64,000 nucleotides of DNA from Flavobacterium quisquiliarum (GCF_019308285.1 NZ_WWEM01000035.1:124001-188000); one strand, 5' to 3'; shown: positions 17,793-27,113, numbered from the stretch's first letter. Translations and numbers: made by a program. The notes: generated by a model not told the origin, from the letters alone.

Positions 17793-18851
17793 ATGAAAAA
17801 TAAATCTTTAGTTGCTCTTTTACTTTTAAGCATTTCATTCACAGCTTGTAAAGACGATAAATTAGCGCCAGTGCAACCAAATGCCGTAAAACCTACTGTA
17901 GTTACAGAAGCTTTACCTCACGATACAGATGATCCTTCTATTTGGATCAATCCAACAGATGCTTCAAAAAGTATTATTGTAGGAACAGATAAAGACACAG
18001 ACGGAGGTTTGTACGCTTTTGATTTGAATGGAAAAATCCTTAAAAAATCAATCCCATTAAAACGTCCAAACAATGTGGATATCGCTTACGGATTGATCAT
18101 TGACGGAAAAAAAGTAGACGTTGCAGTTACTACAGAACGTGAAAGCAACAAAATCAGAATTTTCAGTTTACCAGATTTAGAACCAATTGATAACGGCGGA
18201 ATCGAAGTTTTTGAAGGAGAAGCACAGCGTGATCCAATGGGAATTTCTTTGTACACACGTCCAAGCGATCAAAAGATTTTTGCTATTGTAGGAAGAAAAA
18301 CAGGTCCTTCTGGAACTTATTTATGGCAGTATGAGCTTTCTGGAAACGGAAAATTTGCTGCAGCAAAAGTAGTTCGTAAATTCGGAACTTACAGCGGAAA
18401 GAAAGAAATTGAAGCGATTGCCGTGGATAACGAATTAGGTTTTATTTACTACTGCGACGAACAAGTTGGAATTAGAAAATACAAAGCAGATCCAGCTTTA
18501 AATGATAATAAAGAATTGGCTTTCTTCGGTCAAAAAGATTTCAAAGCAGATCACGAAGGAATTGCGATTTACAAAAAAACAGATTCTACAGGATATATTT
18601 TGGTGTCTAACCAGCAGGCAAATTCGTTTATGGTTTATCCTAGAGAAGGCGCAAACGGAAACCCAAACAATCATCCGTTGTTAGCTGAAGTTCCAACTTC
18701 AACAATCGAGTGCGATGGTGCCGATGCTACAAGCGTAAACTTAGGGCCAAAATTCAAAAACGGACTTTTTGTAGCCATGAGCAACGGAATGACTTTCCAT
18801 TATTACACTTGGGATTTGATCCAAAAACGCATCGACGAAGCAAAAAAATAA
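17793..18851 (+). CDS. 3-phytase (beta-propeller), lipoprotein
   Basis: Hydrolyses phosphate esters of phytate at the cell surface or periplasm. The 352-residue protein starts with an SPII signal (LLLLSISFTAC, Cys 19) and continues as a six-bladed beta-propeller phytase: DTDDPSIWINPTDASKS and IIVGTDKDTDGGLYAFDLNGK near the N terminus, RPNNVDIAYG, then EIEAIAVDNELGFIYYCDE and DHEGIAIY, which carry the calcium and phosphate ligands. Length agrees with the family. It is the second gene of the receptor/phytase unit and ends at a bidirectional terminator. Confidence 0.92.
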   Translation: MKNKSLVALLLLSISFTACKDDKLAPVQPNAVKPTVVTEALPHDTDDPSIWINPTDASKSIIVGTDKDTDGGLYAFDLNGKILKKSIPLKRPNNVDIAYGLIIDGKKVDVAVTTERESNKIRIFSLPDLEPIDNGGIEVFEGEAQRDPMGISLYTRPSDQKIFAIVGRKTGPSGTYLWQYELSGNGKFAAAKVVRKFGTYSGKKEIEAIAVDNELGFIYYCDEQVGIRKYKADPALNDNKELAFFGQKDFKADHEGIAIYKKTDSTGYILVSNQQANSFMVYPREGANGNPNNHPLLAEVPTSTIECDGADATSVNLGPKFKNGLFVAMSNGMTFHYYTWDLIQKRIDEAKK

Positions 18852-18916
18852 ACTTTCAGGTTTTTCAGTCGCAGTTTTCAGTGTTCAATTTATTTTTTTT
18901 TCTGCGGCTGAGAACC

Positions 18917-18952
18917 AAAACAAAAAAAGCTGTTCTTGACGAACAGCTTTTT
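18917..18952. terminator. Bidirectional terminator, copy 1 of a duplicated sequence
   Basis: Stem AAAAAGCTGTTC (18924-18935) and GAACAGCTTTTT (18941-18952) with a five-base loop. The stop codon of the minus-strand barrel gene (18951) sits inside the stem. The first 20 bases (18917-18936) are identical to 23206-23225, the start of the terminator on the far side of the cassette. Confidence 0.85.
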
Positions 18953-21614
18953 ATAGTTTATAACTAATTGAGAACATTAAAACTCTTGGTAAAATATATG
19001 TTGATTGCTGACTAATCATATAATCAGAAAACATATAACTATTCTTTCTTTTAGCATTCAATAAATTATTACAAATCATTTCAAATCCAAATGGACTATT
19101 TTTTTTTTGATAAAGCAATGATGTATTTGTCAATTCAAAGTGATTTATTTGATTGTTAGAATTAGAATTTCTAAGATTTTGATAATTTAATCTATAAGTC
19201 CAAAAATTCATAAATGTAAATTCAAAATCACTATTGATGGCATCTGATTTATAATTTGATTTTGTCAAACCGCCAAAATGACTAAATCCTTTTTCATAAC
19301 CAAGACTTAAATTAGGCCATTTTTTATGTGTTGTCTTTAATGTTAAACCTATATTTTGATTATTTCTGCTGTTTAATTTCAATTCATTATTGAGCATTTG
19401 ATAATAGCTCATCCAATTTAGATTTGTATTAATTTTTAAATCAAATTGATATATTTTTTTAGTAAATGTACCATTAAAAAGCATACTGCTTTCGGGGTTG
19501 TTTGTTAAAACAGGAGTCAAATATTGATTAATTCCTTCCACTTCTATTTGATTTCTAATTGTTTCTGTCTTCTTTGTATAATTTAAAAATCCGTTCCAAA
19601 AAATTCCCTTATGTATATTCATTTTGGCATATATTAAGCTCGCCGAATGATATCTACTATTTTCAAGTAATGAATTGCCTTTATACACAAGATTATATTT
19701 TTGTAAAGTATATCTATTTGATACAAGATTAGCTTCTGGAAAACTTGTTTCTAGTTTGTAACTAAATGTTACTTTTTCAGATTGATTGAACTCAAATTCA
19801 CTATTCCACTGTGGTTGCAGTAAACATTTCGAAAATATATAATCATTGTCAATTTGCTGTGTTTTCAACTCATACAAATGATAATATAAAACCGCTTTGT
19901 TTGTCCATTTTCCAATTTTAAATTTATACTCTAAACCAAGATAAATATCACTAAAATGGTATATTGTCTTATTTCCAAAACCTGCCTCAGAAAAATCATT
20001 AATTGTATTATCACTTAAAAATTGCTTCTCAGAAGTTTCAAAATTTGAGTTTTCAAATGTGCTCCCAATATTGGTGTATAAATGGTTGTGGCTATTAATT
20101 ATCCAATAATGTTTAAAAACAGCATCAATAGTATTTGTCTTAAGTTTTTTTAATTGCTCTACTTCATACTGGTTATCTTCTTGAAGAGGAATAAGTCCGC
20201 TTAAAAAAGGCTTATTGGTTAACCATGTATTCTTTGGTTTACTATCTTCATAGGACTGATTAAATACAAATGTTGTAGTATGGGTCAGACTATGACTTTT
20301 ATGCCACTCCAGATATTGCCTAAAAGAGACATTATCAGCATCGTTAATAGTTTTAAAGATATTCGAATTTGTACTTGTAATTGAATTTATAAGATTGTCT
20401 ACATCATTAGTGGCAGCTTGAAATTGTGCATTATACAACCACTTCTGATTCTTATCAGGAGCATAGTCAATTTTAAAGTTTGTAATGTTGAGATCTGTTG
20501 AGTTGGCACCAGTTTCTATTTTATTTTCAATTGTCTCATATAAATTTTGTAAGTATTCATTTTGTGTGACATTCTTCGCTTTATTCAGTATTTTTGAAAA
20601 TACTGTAAAAGCTGAAATATTGAATTTTGAAGAAAAATTATAACTAAGATTCAAAGCTTCAAATTGTGATTTGTTTTCAAGGAAATCAACATTGTCTTTA
20701 GTAAGTGCAGACAAAGCATTAGAGGTTTTTCGTTTCGATATATAATTACTTGAACCGTTTGTAAATCTCCTAAAATCAGAATAAGTAAAAGTACTTTTTC
20801 CTATATTATTTACATCTCCAATAAAACTTACGTTCATTTTTGGTGCATAATAAAATAATCCTGAATGAAGCAAGTACGATTTATCAATTCCTATACCAAG
20901 TCCTGTATAAATATCTCCAAAGACAAATTTCTTTTTATCTTCTTTGAGTTTTACATTCATTGCCAAATCTTCACTATCGGAAACTTTTTTCATGAAACCT
21001 ACTTCATTAAAATTGTCAATTACTTCAATTTTATCAAGCGCATCTGCCGGAATGTTCTCAACAGCCAGCTTAGAACCTCCTCCAAAAAATGATTTCCCTT
21101 CAACAAGCATTTGAGTAACTTTTTTTCCTTGAACAGTTACAGTTCCGTTTTTATCAACTTCAACTCCTGGAAGTTTTTCAAGAACCTCCTTCATTTTACG
21201 CTCATTTCCGTTTGCAAAACTTTTTACATTGAATATTAAAGTGTCTTTTTTGATTTCAATGGCTTTGTATTCATGTTTTATAACAATTTCTCTTAGATTT
21301 TCCCCGCTTGGTTTAAGAATAAAGTTATGAGATTGGTTTCCCGTTTCTGATCGGGCTATATATAACTCATCAATAAAACCAATATAAGAAACATTGATTT
21401 CATAATCTGTACCGTTTTCTAACTCTAATTGATAACGTCCTTTATTATCGGTGATAGAAAATTTTACATTTGTTTTTTCTTTTAAAGGTTTAGCAATTAC
21501 ATTAGCAGATTTTAAACTAATATTTAAATTGGATGAAACTATACCGTTCACACGATATGTTTGTGAAAAGGAGGTTACTGTAAAAAAGAAAAAGAATATG
21601 ATTTTTTTAAGCAT
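18951..21614 (-). CDS. Outer-membrane beta-barrel protein with carboxypeptidase-like regulatory domain
   Basis: An 887-residue TonB-receptor-like protein. Signal peptide 1-18; regulatory beta-sandwich about 20-105 (RVNGIVSSNLNISLKSANV); plug-like part with LPGVEVDKNGTVTVQGKKV and EGKSFFGGGSKLAVENIPA; the rest is predicted barrel ending in FSISYKL. It has the OMP_b-brl_3 type layout seen in proteins adjacent to GLPGLI genes, and it lacks an evident TonB box. The substrate is unknown; export or uptake of the small Cys-rich protein encoded upstream is one inference. It follows the GLPGLI gene by 21 bases. The gene is visibly more AT-rich than the phytase locus. Confidence 0.82.
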   Translation of the reverse strand: MLKKIIFFFFFTVTSFSQTYRVNGIVSSNLNISLKSANVIAKPLKEKTNVKFSITDNKGRYQLELENGTDYEINVSYIGFIDELYIARSETGNQSHNFILKPSGENLREIVIKHEYKAIEIKKDTLIFNVKSFANGNERKMKEVLEKLPGVEVDKNGTVTVQGKKVTQMLVEGKSFFGGGSKLAVENIPADALDKIEVIDNFNEVGFMKKVSDSEDLAMNVKLKEDKKKFVFGDIYTGLGIGIDKSYLLHSGLFYYAPKMNVSFIGDVNNIGKSTFTYSDFRRFTNGSSNYISKRKTSNALSALTKDNVDFLENKSQFEALNLSYNFSSKFNISAFTVFSKILNKAKNVTQNEYLQNLYETIENKIETGANSTDLNITNFKIDYAPDKNQKWLYNAQFQAATNDVDNLINSITSTNSNIFKTINDADNVSFRQYLEWHKSHSLTHTTTFVFNQSYEDSKPKNTWLTNKPFLSGLIPLQEDNQYEVEQLKKLKTNTIDAVFKHYWIINSHNHLYTNIGSTFENSNFETSEKQFLSDNTINDFSEAGFGNKTIYHFSDIYLGLEYKFKIGKWTNKAVLYYHLYELKTQQIDNDYIFSKCLLQPQWNSEFEFNQSEKVTFSYKLETSFPEANLVSNRYTLQKYNLVYKGNSLLENSRYHSASLIYAKMNIHKGIFWNGFLNYTKKTETIRNQIEVEGINQYLTPVLTNNPESSMLFNGTFTKKIYQFDLKINTNLNWMSYYQMLNNELKLNSRNNQNIGLTLKTTHKKWPNLSLGYEKGFSHFGGLTKSNYKSDAINSDFEFTFMNFWTYRLNYQNLRNSNSNNQINHFELTNTSLLYQKKNSPFGFEMICNNLLNAKRKNSYMFSDYMISQQSTYILPRVLMFSISYKL

Positions 21615-21635
21615 TATATACTATTAAGCTTGTAA

Positions 21636-22367
21636 TTAAAATTTATCTACAGGCTTTACAAAACCTCTTTTAAAGTTTTCTTCTACTTTTCCGCTTTTAA
21701 CTATTTTGTCAAATTCTTCCTCCGTAATTATTGTATAATCTTTAGGTTTTCCTAACAAAGGAGTCTTTTTTAAATTTAAATCAATTTTTTTTACACCATA
21801 TACAACATTACGCACCTGAAGTTCCAATATCAAACCCGGCAGATTTCCATAACCATTGGGACCAAACGATACGGGTATTTTGGGACAATACCATGCTATA
21901 ATGGGAAACCTAAAAGTTCCTTTGTCATTAATTACTATTTTAGTAGATGTTGCTTTATAACATAAAAAACCTTCTATTTCTTTAGTTTCATTTACTAATT
22001 CCCAATCTTTTGAAATCTCTTTTTTTAATACATACTGACCATATATAGGATGGACTGCTGATAATGAAAAATCTTTATTTTGATATATTTCGTTCATATA
22101 TCCAGCTGTAACTTTTGACATAAACACATCATCATTAATAGTTCCTAAACCGTCGTCGCAAGAAAAAAAAGCATTGTCTTTGTCAAAAAGTAATGTAAAA
22201 TTTAAATACCTTGCATTATTCATAGACTCAGTGTAGGGCTTTTCCAAAATTGTACCTCTAAAACCATCAATCATTTCTATGGTTACTCCATATTCTATTC
22301 TACCATTTTTTATTTGAGAAAATGAATTTAAGCACAAAAGAAAAAGAATAAGTTTAACAAATTTCAT
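21636..22367 (-). CDS. GLPGLI family protein
   Basis: A 243-residue exported protein: signal peptide MKFVKLILFLLCLNSFSQ, then a beta-rich domain. The family hallmark appears as NLPGLI at residues 175-180, in GPNGYGNLPGLILELQ, preceded by the usual CYKAT (136-140) and AWYCPKIPVSFGP. GLPGLI proteins are restricted to Bacteroidota and typically stand next to outer-membrane barrel genes; their function is unknown. Here the barrel gene lies directly downstream. A hairpin at 22488-22518 separates this gene from the small Cys-containing gene upstream. Confidence 0.9.
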   Translation of the reverse strand: MKFVKLILFLLCLNSFSQIKNGRIEYGVTIEMIDGFRGTILEKPYTESMNNARYLNFTLLFDKDNAFFSCDDGLGTINDDVFMSKVTAGYMNEIYQNKDFSLSAVHPIYGQYVLKKEISKDWELVNETKEIEGFLCYKATSTKIVINDKGTFRFPIIAWYCPKIPVSFGPNGYGNLPGLILELQVRNVVYGVKKIDLNLKKTPLLGKPKDYTIITEEEFDKIVKSGKVEENFKRGFVKPVDKF

Positions 22368-22487
22368 ATCTAAATATTTATAAAATAAATCTATTGTAAT
22401 TAAGCTACATCAATATATTATCTATTAACTTTAATTAGTAAAGTTTAAAAACCAAACATGATTTTACAAAATGTTTCAGTTACAATT

Positions 22488-22518
22488 AAAATAGGTTCTC
22501 TTTTAGAGAACCTATTTT
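22488..22518 (-). terminator. Terminator/attenuator between the small peptide gene and GLPGLI
   Basis: A 13-bp perfect stem, AAAATAGGTTCTC (22488-22500) and GAGAACCTATTTT (22506-22518). On the minus strand it follows the small peptide stop (22529) and ends in T-rich sequence, so most transcripts would stop here, with read-through giving lower expression of the GLPGLI and barrel genes. Confidence 0.8.
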
Positions 22519-22528
22519 GTTAAATTAA

Positions 22529-22768
22529 TTAATTTCCTCCCATGCATCTTCCCCATTCTGCAGCTCCATAAAAGTAAGCTTCAAAATCAGAACATCCCAT
22601 TTCTTTGCAGAGATTGGTAGCTATCCCTTGTCTTTCTTCGCAACTACCCAAAAATGCTAGAGTCTCTTTTAATTTATTATCTAATACACAAGCTTGTCCT
22701 TGGTTATTAGCAAAACCAAAAGCACTAAATCCCACAATAGTAAAAACCGTAAATAATACTTTTTTCAT
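22529..22768 (-). CDS. Small exported five-cysteine protein
   Basis: A 79-residue protein with a clear signal peptide (about 1-21, MKKVLFTVFTIVGFSAFGFA). The mature part, about 58 residues, contains five Cys (C27, C43, C54, C59, C75), the last near a C-terminal GGN, plus the aromatic stretch YFYGAAEWG. No family was recognised. It heads the unit containing the GLPGLI and barrel genes and is divergent from an HTH regulator. A peptide substrate, modified peptide or signal is possible, but that is only inferred from neighbours. Confidence 0.72.
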   Translation of the reverse strand: MKKVLFTVFTIVGFSAFGFANNQGQACVLDNKLKETLAFLGSCEERQGIATNLCKEMGCSDFEAYFYGAAEWGRCMGGN

Positions 22769-22900
22769 GATTTTAATTTGTAATATTAATATTATATTTT
22801 ATTATTGCAAATATCTATATATAAGATTTTTCTTTCTATATTGATTTTGAATATTTCTTATATGCTTTTTAACTATTTTCTAATTAAATAAATTAATTAT

Positions 22901-23206
22901 ATGCCAGTTGGATTTCAAATTAAAAGATTGAGAGAAGAAAACAGTTTATCTCAAAGTAGATTAGCAGATGAGTTAGGAATCACACAGAGTGAATTATCCA
23001 AAATTGAGAATGGCAGATCAAAAAAAATTGATATCTATTTTATGCTTAAAGTCTGTAATTATTTTAATAAAAAATTAGACTTCTTTGTCAATAAGAGAAT
23101 GGAAAGAGAAAATGAAGATAATTTTGATATTGAAACCTCTTCAGAGATAATTATATATGAACTTGAAAAAATAATTCAAGAGTTTCAAAAGAAAGATAAT
23201 GTATAA
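22901..23206 (+). CDS. XRE-family HTH regulator of the cassette
   Basis: A 101-residue Cro/cI-type regulator. The N-terminal helix-turn-helix occupies about 7-61: IKRLREENSLSQSRLADELGITQSELSKIENG. The C-terminal forty residues are acidic and helical and could dimerise. It is divergent from the small Cys-protein gene with 132 AT-rich bases between starts, so it probably controls that promoter and its own. Terminates at the hairpin 23212-23244. No operator palindrome was clear in the intergenic region. Confidence 0.87.
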   Translation: MPVGFQIKRLREENSLSQSRLADELGITQSELSKIENGRSKKIDIYFMLKVCNYFNKKLDFFVNKRMERENEDNFDIETSSEIIIYELEKIIQEFQKKDNV

Positions 23207-23244
23207 AAACAAAAAAAGCTGTTCTAATAAAGAACAGCTTTTTT
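23206..23244. terminator. Bidirectional terminator, copy 2 of a duplicated sequence
   Basis: A 14-bp perfect stem AAAAAAGCTGTTCT (23212-23225) and AGAACAGCTTTTTT (23231-23244). It ends both the HTH gene (+) and pckA (-). It shares AAAACAAAAAAAGCTGTTCT exactly with 18917-18936. Confidence 0.87.
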
Positions 23245-23266
23245 ACTTTGAATCAATTAATTCCTT

Positions 23267-24874
23267 TTATTCTGTAATAGGTGCACCTGCTAAGATTTCA
23301 GCATTGGCAAACTCTTCAAATTTGGCAAAATTAGCTTTGAATTTCTGAGCCAATTCAATTGCTTTTTTGTCATAAAGATCTTTGTCTTCCCAAGTATTTC
23401 TAGGATTTAGAATTTCTTCTGGAACATTAGGGCAAGATTGTGGTTTTGCTAATCCAAATACTTTGTGATTTTCATACGCTACATTGTCTAATTCTCCTTT
23501 CAAAGCAGCAGTAATCATAGCACGAGTATATTTTAGTTTCATACGGCTTCCTGTTCCGTAAGGACCACCTGTCCAACCTGTGTTGATCAACCAAACTTTT
23601 ACGCCAGCATCTTTCATTTTTTTGCTCAACATTTCAGCATAACGCGTTGGATGTAAAGGCATAAATGGTGCTCCAAAACAAGCAGAGAAATTAGGCTGTG
23701 GCTCTGTTACACCTGCTTCTGTTCCGGCAACTTTCGCTGTATATCCAGAAATAAAATGATAAGCCGCCTGACCTGGAGTCAATCTTGAAATTGGAGGCAG
23801 AATTCCGAAAGAATCAGCCGTTAAGAAAAATATATTTTTTGGGTTGTGTCCAACCAAACCTGGCTGTACATTATCGATATGTGTAATTGGGTAACTTACA
23901 CGAGTATTTTGTGTAATAGAAACATCGTCGTAATCTACTTCGTTTGTTCCTGCTTTGAAAACCACATTTTCTAAAAGAGCTCCTTTTTTGATTGCTCTAA
24001 AAATGTCCGGTTCATTTTCTTCTGTTAAGTTGATTACTTTAGCATAACAACCGCCTTCGAAATTAAAAACAGTATTTTCGTTTGTCCAGCCGTGTTCATC
24101 ATCTCCGATTAATTTACGTTCCGGATCAGCAGATAAAGTTGTTTTACCAGTTCCTGATAATCCGAAGAAAATTGCCGTATCTCCATCTTCACCAACATTG
24201 GCGCTGCAGTGCATTGGAAGTGTATTTTTGAAAACTGGAAGGATAAAGTTTAAAGCAGAGAAAATTCCTTTTTTCATTTCTCCTGTATAACCAGTACCAC
24301 CAATTAAAGCGATTTTTTTAGTAAAATCTAAAATCGCAAAATTAGACTGACGTGTTCCATCAACAGCAGGATCTGCCATAAAACTTGGAGCACATACTAC
24401 CGTCCATTCTGGAGTAAAATTAGCCAGTTCTGATTCTTCTGGCCTTAAAAACATATTGTAACAGAACAAATTTGACCAAGCTGTTTCAGTAACAACACGA
24501 ACATTCAGTCTGTAATTTGCATCAGAGCATACATAAGAATCACGAACAAAAACTTCTTCTTTGTTGGATAAAAATGCTGTTACTTTATTGTATAGCTTTT
24601 CAAAAGCTAGAGGATCAAACGGGATATTTACATTTCCCCACCAAACTTGATCTTTTGTAATATCGTCTTTTACGATAAAACGATCTTGTGGAGAACGGCC
24701 TGTAAATTCACCTGTATTAATTGCTAACGCTCCAGTAGAATTCTCGACACCTTGCCCTGACTGCAAAGTAATCGCATGTAATTCATCTGCAGATAGTTGG
24801 TAACGAACTTTTGCATTTTCAATTCCTAAGTCTTTTAACGAAATCGATTGCGCGAAAACTGTATTAGTGTCCAT
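23267..24874 (-). CDS. pckA: Phosphoenolpyruvate carboxykinase (ATP)
   Basis: Converts oxaloacetate and ATP to phosphoenolpyruvate, CO2 and ADP in the cytoplasm, the first committed step of gluconeogenesis. The 535 residues match the family length. Seen in order: NTGEFTGRSPQDRFIV, then the kinase-1a P-loop FGLSGTGKTTLSAD (about 237-250), the 2a/adenine region LIGDDEHGW and EGGCYAK, and the C-terminal RMKLKYTRAMI. It is monocistronic, with a -7 element TAATTTTG 34 bases upstream of the ATG. Confidence 0.97.
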   Translation of the reverse strand: MDTNTVFAQSISLKDLGIENAKVRYQLSADELHAITLQSGQGVENSTGALAINTGEFTGRSPQDRFIVKDDITKDQVWWGNVNIPFDPLAFEKLYNKVTAFLSNKEEVFVRDSYVCSDANYRLNVRVVTETAWSNLFCYNMFLRPEESELANFTPEWTVVCAPSFMADPAVDGTRQSNFAILDFTKKIALIGGTGYTGEMKKGIFSALNFILPVFKNTLPMHCSANVGEDGDTAIFFGLSGTGKTTLSADPERKLIGDDEHGWTNENTVFNFEGGCYAKVINLTEENEPDIFRAIKKGALLENVVFKAGTNEVDYDDVSITQNTRVSYPITHIDNVQPGLVGHNPKNIFFLTADSFGILPPISRLTPGQAAYHFISGYTAKVAGTEAGVTEPQPNFSACFGAPFMPLHPTRYAEMLSKKMKDAGVKVWLINTGWTGGPYGTGSRMKLKYTRAMITAALKGELDNVAYENHKVFGLAKPQSCPNVPEEILNPRNTWEDKDLYDKKAIELAQKFKANFAKFEEFANAEILAGAPITE

Positions 24875-24908
24875 AAATTTAAGTTATGTTGTGGTTTTTT
24901 GTTTAAAG

Positions 24909-24916
24909 CAAAATTA
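24909..24916 (-). promoter_or_regulatory. -7 element for pckA
   Basis: On the minus strand TAATTTTG fits TAnnTTTG and lies about 35 bases before the ATG of pckA. The rest of the 300-base gap up to 25174 is AT-rich with no other feature recognised. Confidence 0.5.
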
Positions 24917-25174
24917 CAGATTAATTCTTATTCCTCTTAAAATAATTAAATTTCACTTTGATTTATATTAAAAAAGAGAAATTTCACTTTAAAATTTACA
25001 AAAAGAAAAAAATAACCGCTTTTAATTTACTTATTTACAACCTTCTGACAGAATTTGTTATATTATTTTCGTTTTATAACAGAAAATAGAAAAAATTCAC
25101 ATAATGAAGATTATATGTTATTTATGAGACAAAATTAAAGATTAATTCTTAGACAGAATTTTTTTTTCGGGATT

Positions 25175-25561
25175 TTATGATTTTCGCTTCAAAATCGTAA
25201 AGAATAATAGCGCCCAACCAATAATTAATAGAAAACCACCTATTGGAGTTGCGAATACTATAATTTTAGAATAAAACAAAGTGTAGTCTTTTGTAGCAAC
25301 TAAATAGATAGAGCCACTAAAAAGAATAACTCCGGCAACTACTAAATTATAGATTGCCTTTAGTGTTTTTTCGGCAATGTCTTTTTGTGTAGATAAAAAG
25401 AAAAGAAAAAGAGCGTGGTACATTTGGTAACGAACTCCTACTTCAAAAGTATTTAATTGATCAACTGAAAGATATTTTTTTAATAAATGAGCTCCAAAAG
25501 CACCCAAAATAATAGCTAACATCCCGATAAAAGCTCCAGTAAGAACAAGTTTTCTTTTCAT
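25175..25561 (-). CDS. DUF423 membrane protein
   Basis: A 128-residue protein with four hydrophobic helices. GAFGAHLLKKYLS, then FEVGVRYQMYHALFLFFL and LFSGSIYLVATKDY, and TPIGGFLLIIGWALLF are the ordered conserved stretches of DUF423 (YwdK/YgdD-like). The family has no proven function. Monocistronic; TATTTTTG on the minus strand at 25587-25594 is a plausible -7 element. Confidence 0.9.
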   Translation of the reverse strand: MKRKLVLTGAFIGMLAIILGAFGAHLLKKYLSVDQLNTFEVGVRYQMYHALFLFFLSTQKDIAEKTLKAIYNLVVAGVILFSGSIYLVATKDYTLFYSKIIVFATPIGGFLLIIGWALLFFTILKRKS

Positions 25562-25700
25562 GATTTATATCTTTTGAAATTTGAAACAAAAATACTTCAA
25601 ACAAACCAAAAAATTGCTTTCTACCAGACATTATTTAGAACAAAATCAGATTATTTTTTTCCTGAAATTGAAAAATAAATTCAATTTTATTTAATTAAAA

Positions 25701-25731
25701 TTGTTATATTTATAACATTTAAATATATTTG
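25701..25731 (+). promoter_or_regulatory. Promoter of the saccharopine dehydrogenase-like gene
   Basis: TTG at 25701-25703 and TATATTTG at 25724-25731, separated by 20 bases, fit the Bacteroidota -33/-7 pattern. The ATG follows at 25749, giving a leader of about ten bases. Confidence 0.55.
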
Positions 25732-25748
25732 TGTTAAATATTTAAGAC

Positions 25749-27113
25749 ATGAAGAACGTTTTAATAATTGGAGCAGGAAGATCTGCCTCGTCATTGATTC
25801 GATATTTATTATCCAAATCAAATGAAGAAAAACTACATATAACTGTAGCTGATCTTTCATTGGATTTAGCGAAAGTAAAAACGCAGCAGCATCCCAATGC
25901 AACTCCCCTAGCCTTAGATATTTTTAATTCCGCCGAAAGAAAAAAAGCAGTCCAAAATGCTTCGATAGTTATTTCGATGCTTCCGGCACATTTGCATATC
26001 GAAATTGCAAAAGATTGTCTCGAATTTAAAAAACATTTGGTTACTGCTTCTTACATCAGCGATGCGATGCAGGCTTTGAATGAAGAAGCCGTAAAAAAGA
26101 ATCTGATTTTCATGAACGAAATTGGTCTTGATCCTGGAATCGACCACATGAGTGCCATGAAAGTGATTGATGAAATACGGGCAAAAGGCGGTAAAATGCT
26201 TTTGTTTGAATCTTTCTGTGGCGGACTTGTAGCTCCGGAATCGGATAATAATTTATGGAATTACAAATTTACCTGGGCACCAAGAAATGTAGTTCTAGCC
26301 GGACAAGGCGGAGCTGCAAAGTTTATTCAGGAAGGCACTTATAAATACATTCCGTACAGCGCTTTATTTAGAAGAACTGAATTTCTGGAAGTAGAAGGCT
26401 ACGGAAAATTTGAAGCGTATTCTAACCGTGATTCCCTTAAATACAGATCGATTTACGGTTTAGATGATATTCTGACTTTATATCGAGGAACTATTCGAAG
26501 AGTTGGTTTTTCAAGAGCTTGGAACATGTTTGTACAACTCGGAATGACCGATGATAGTTATGTTATTGAAGGCTCTGAGAATATGAGTTACCGTCAGTTT
26601 ATCAATTCTTTTCTTCCTTATCATCCAACAGATTCAGTAGAAATCAAAACGAGATTGATTCTAAAAATTGATCAGGACGACATTATGTGGGATAAACTTT
26701 TGGAACTGGATTTATTTAACCCAAACAAAAAAGTAAATCTTCCGAATGCCACTCCGGCCCAGATTTTACAAAAAATCTTAACCGACAGCTGGGCTTTAGA
26801 ACCAGACGATAAAGATATGATCGTGATGTATCATAAATTTGGATATGAACTTAACGGCGAAAAGAAACAGATTGACTCTAAAATGGTCTGCATTGGCGAA
26901 GACCAAACTTATACTGCAATGGCGAAAACGGTGGGACTTCCGGTTGCAATTGCTACACTGTTAATCTTAAACGGAAAAATCACAACACCTGGTGTTCAGC
27001 TTCCAATAAAAAAAGAAGTTTATGAGCCGATATTAAAAGAATTAGAAGAGTACGGAGTAATTTTTAATGAACAAAAAGTGCCGTATTTTGGATATAATCC
27101 AGATTTGTTTTAG
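25749..27113 (+). CDS. Saccharopine dehydrogenase family protein
   Basis: A 454-residue oxidoreductase. The N-terminal Rossmann fold shows LIIGAGRSASSLIRYLL (dinucleotide site), and the middle has NEIGLDPGIDHMSAMKVIDE, a hallmark of saccharopine reductase/dehydrogenase proteins, followed by FCGGLVAPESDNN and KFTWAPRNVVLAGQG. It resembles the saccharopine-forming glutamate enzymes and carboxynorspermidine synthase relatives; which reaction it carries out, lysine degradation being the usual guess in this group, is unproven. It ends at a strong terminator and has no operon partner. Confidence 0.83.
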   Translation: MKNVLIIGAGRSASSLIRYLLSKSNEEKLHITVADLSLDLAKVKTQQHPNATPLALDIFNSAERKKAVQNASIVISMLPAHLHIEIAKDCLEFKKHLVTASYISDAMQALNEEAVKKNLIFMNEIGLDPGIDHMSAMKVIDEIRAKGGKMLLFESFCGGLVAPESDNNLWNYKFTWAPRNVVLAGQGGAAKFIQEGTYKYIPYSALFRRTEFLEVEGYGKFEAYSNRDSLKYRSIYGLDDILTLYRGTIRRVGFSRAWNMFVQLGMTDDSYVIEGSENMSYRQFINSFLPYHPTDSVEIKTRLILKIDQDDIMWDKLLELDLFNPNKKVNLPNATPAQILQKILTDSWALEPDDKDMIVMYHKFGYELNGEKKQIDSKMVCIGEDQTYTAMAKTVGLPVAIATLLILNGKITTPGVQLPIKKEVYEPILKELEEYGVIFNEQKVPYFGYNPDLF

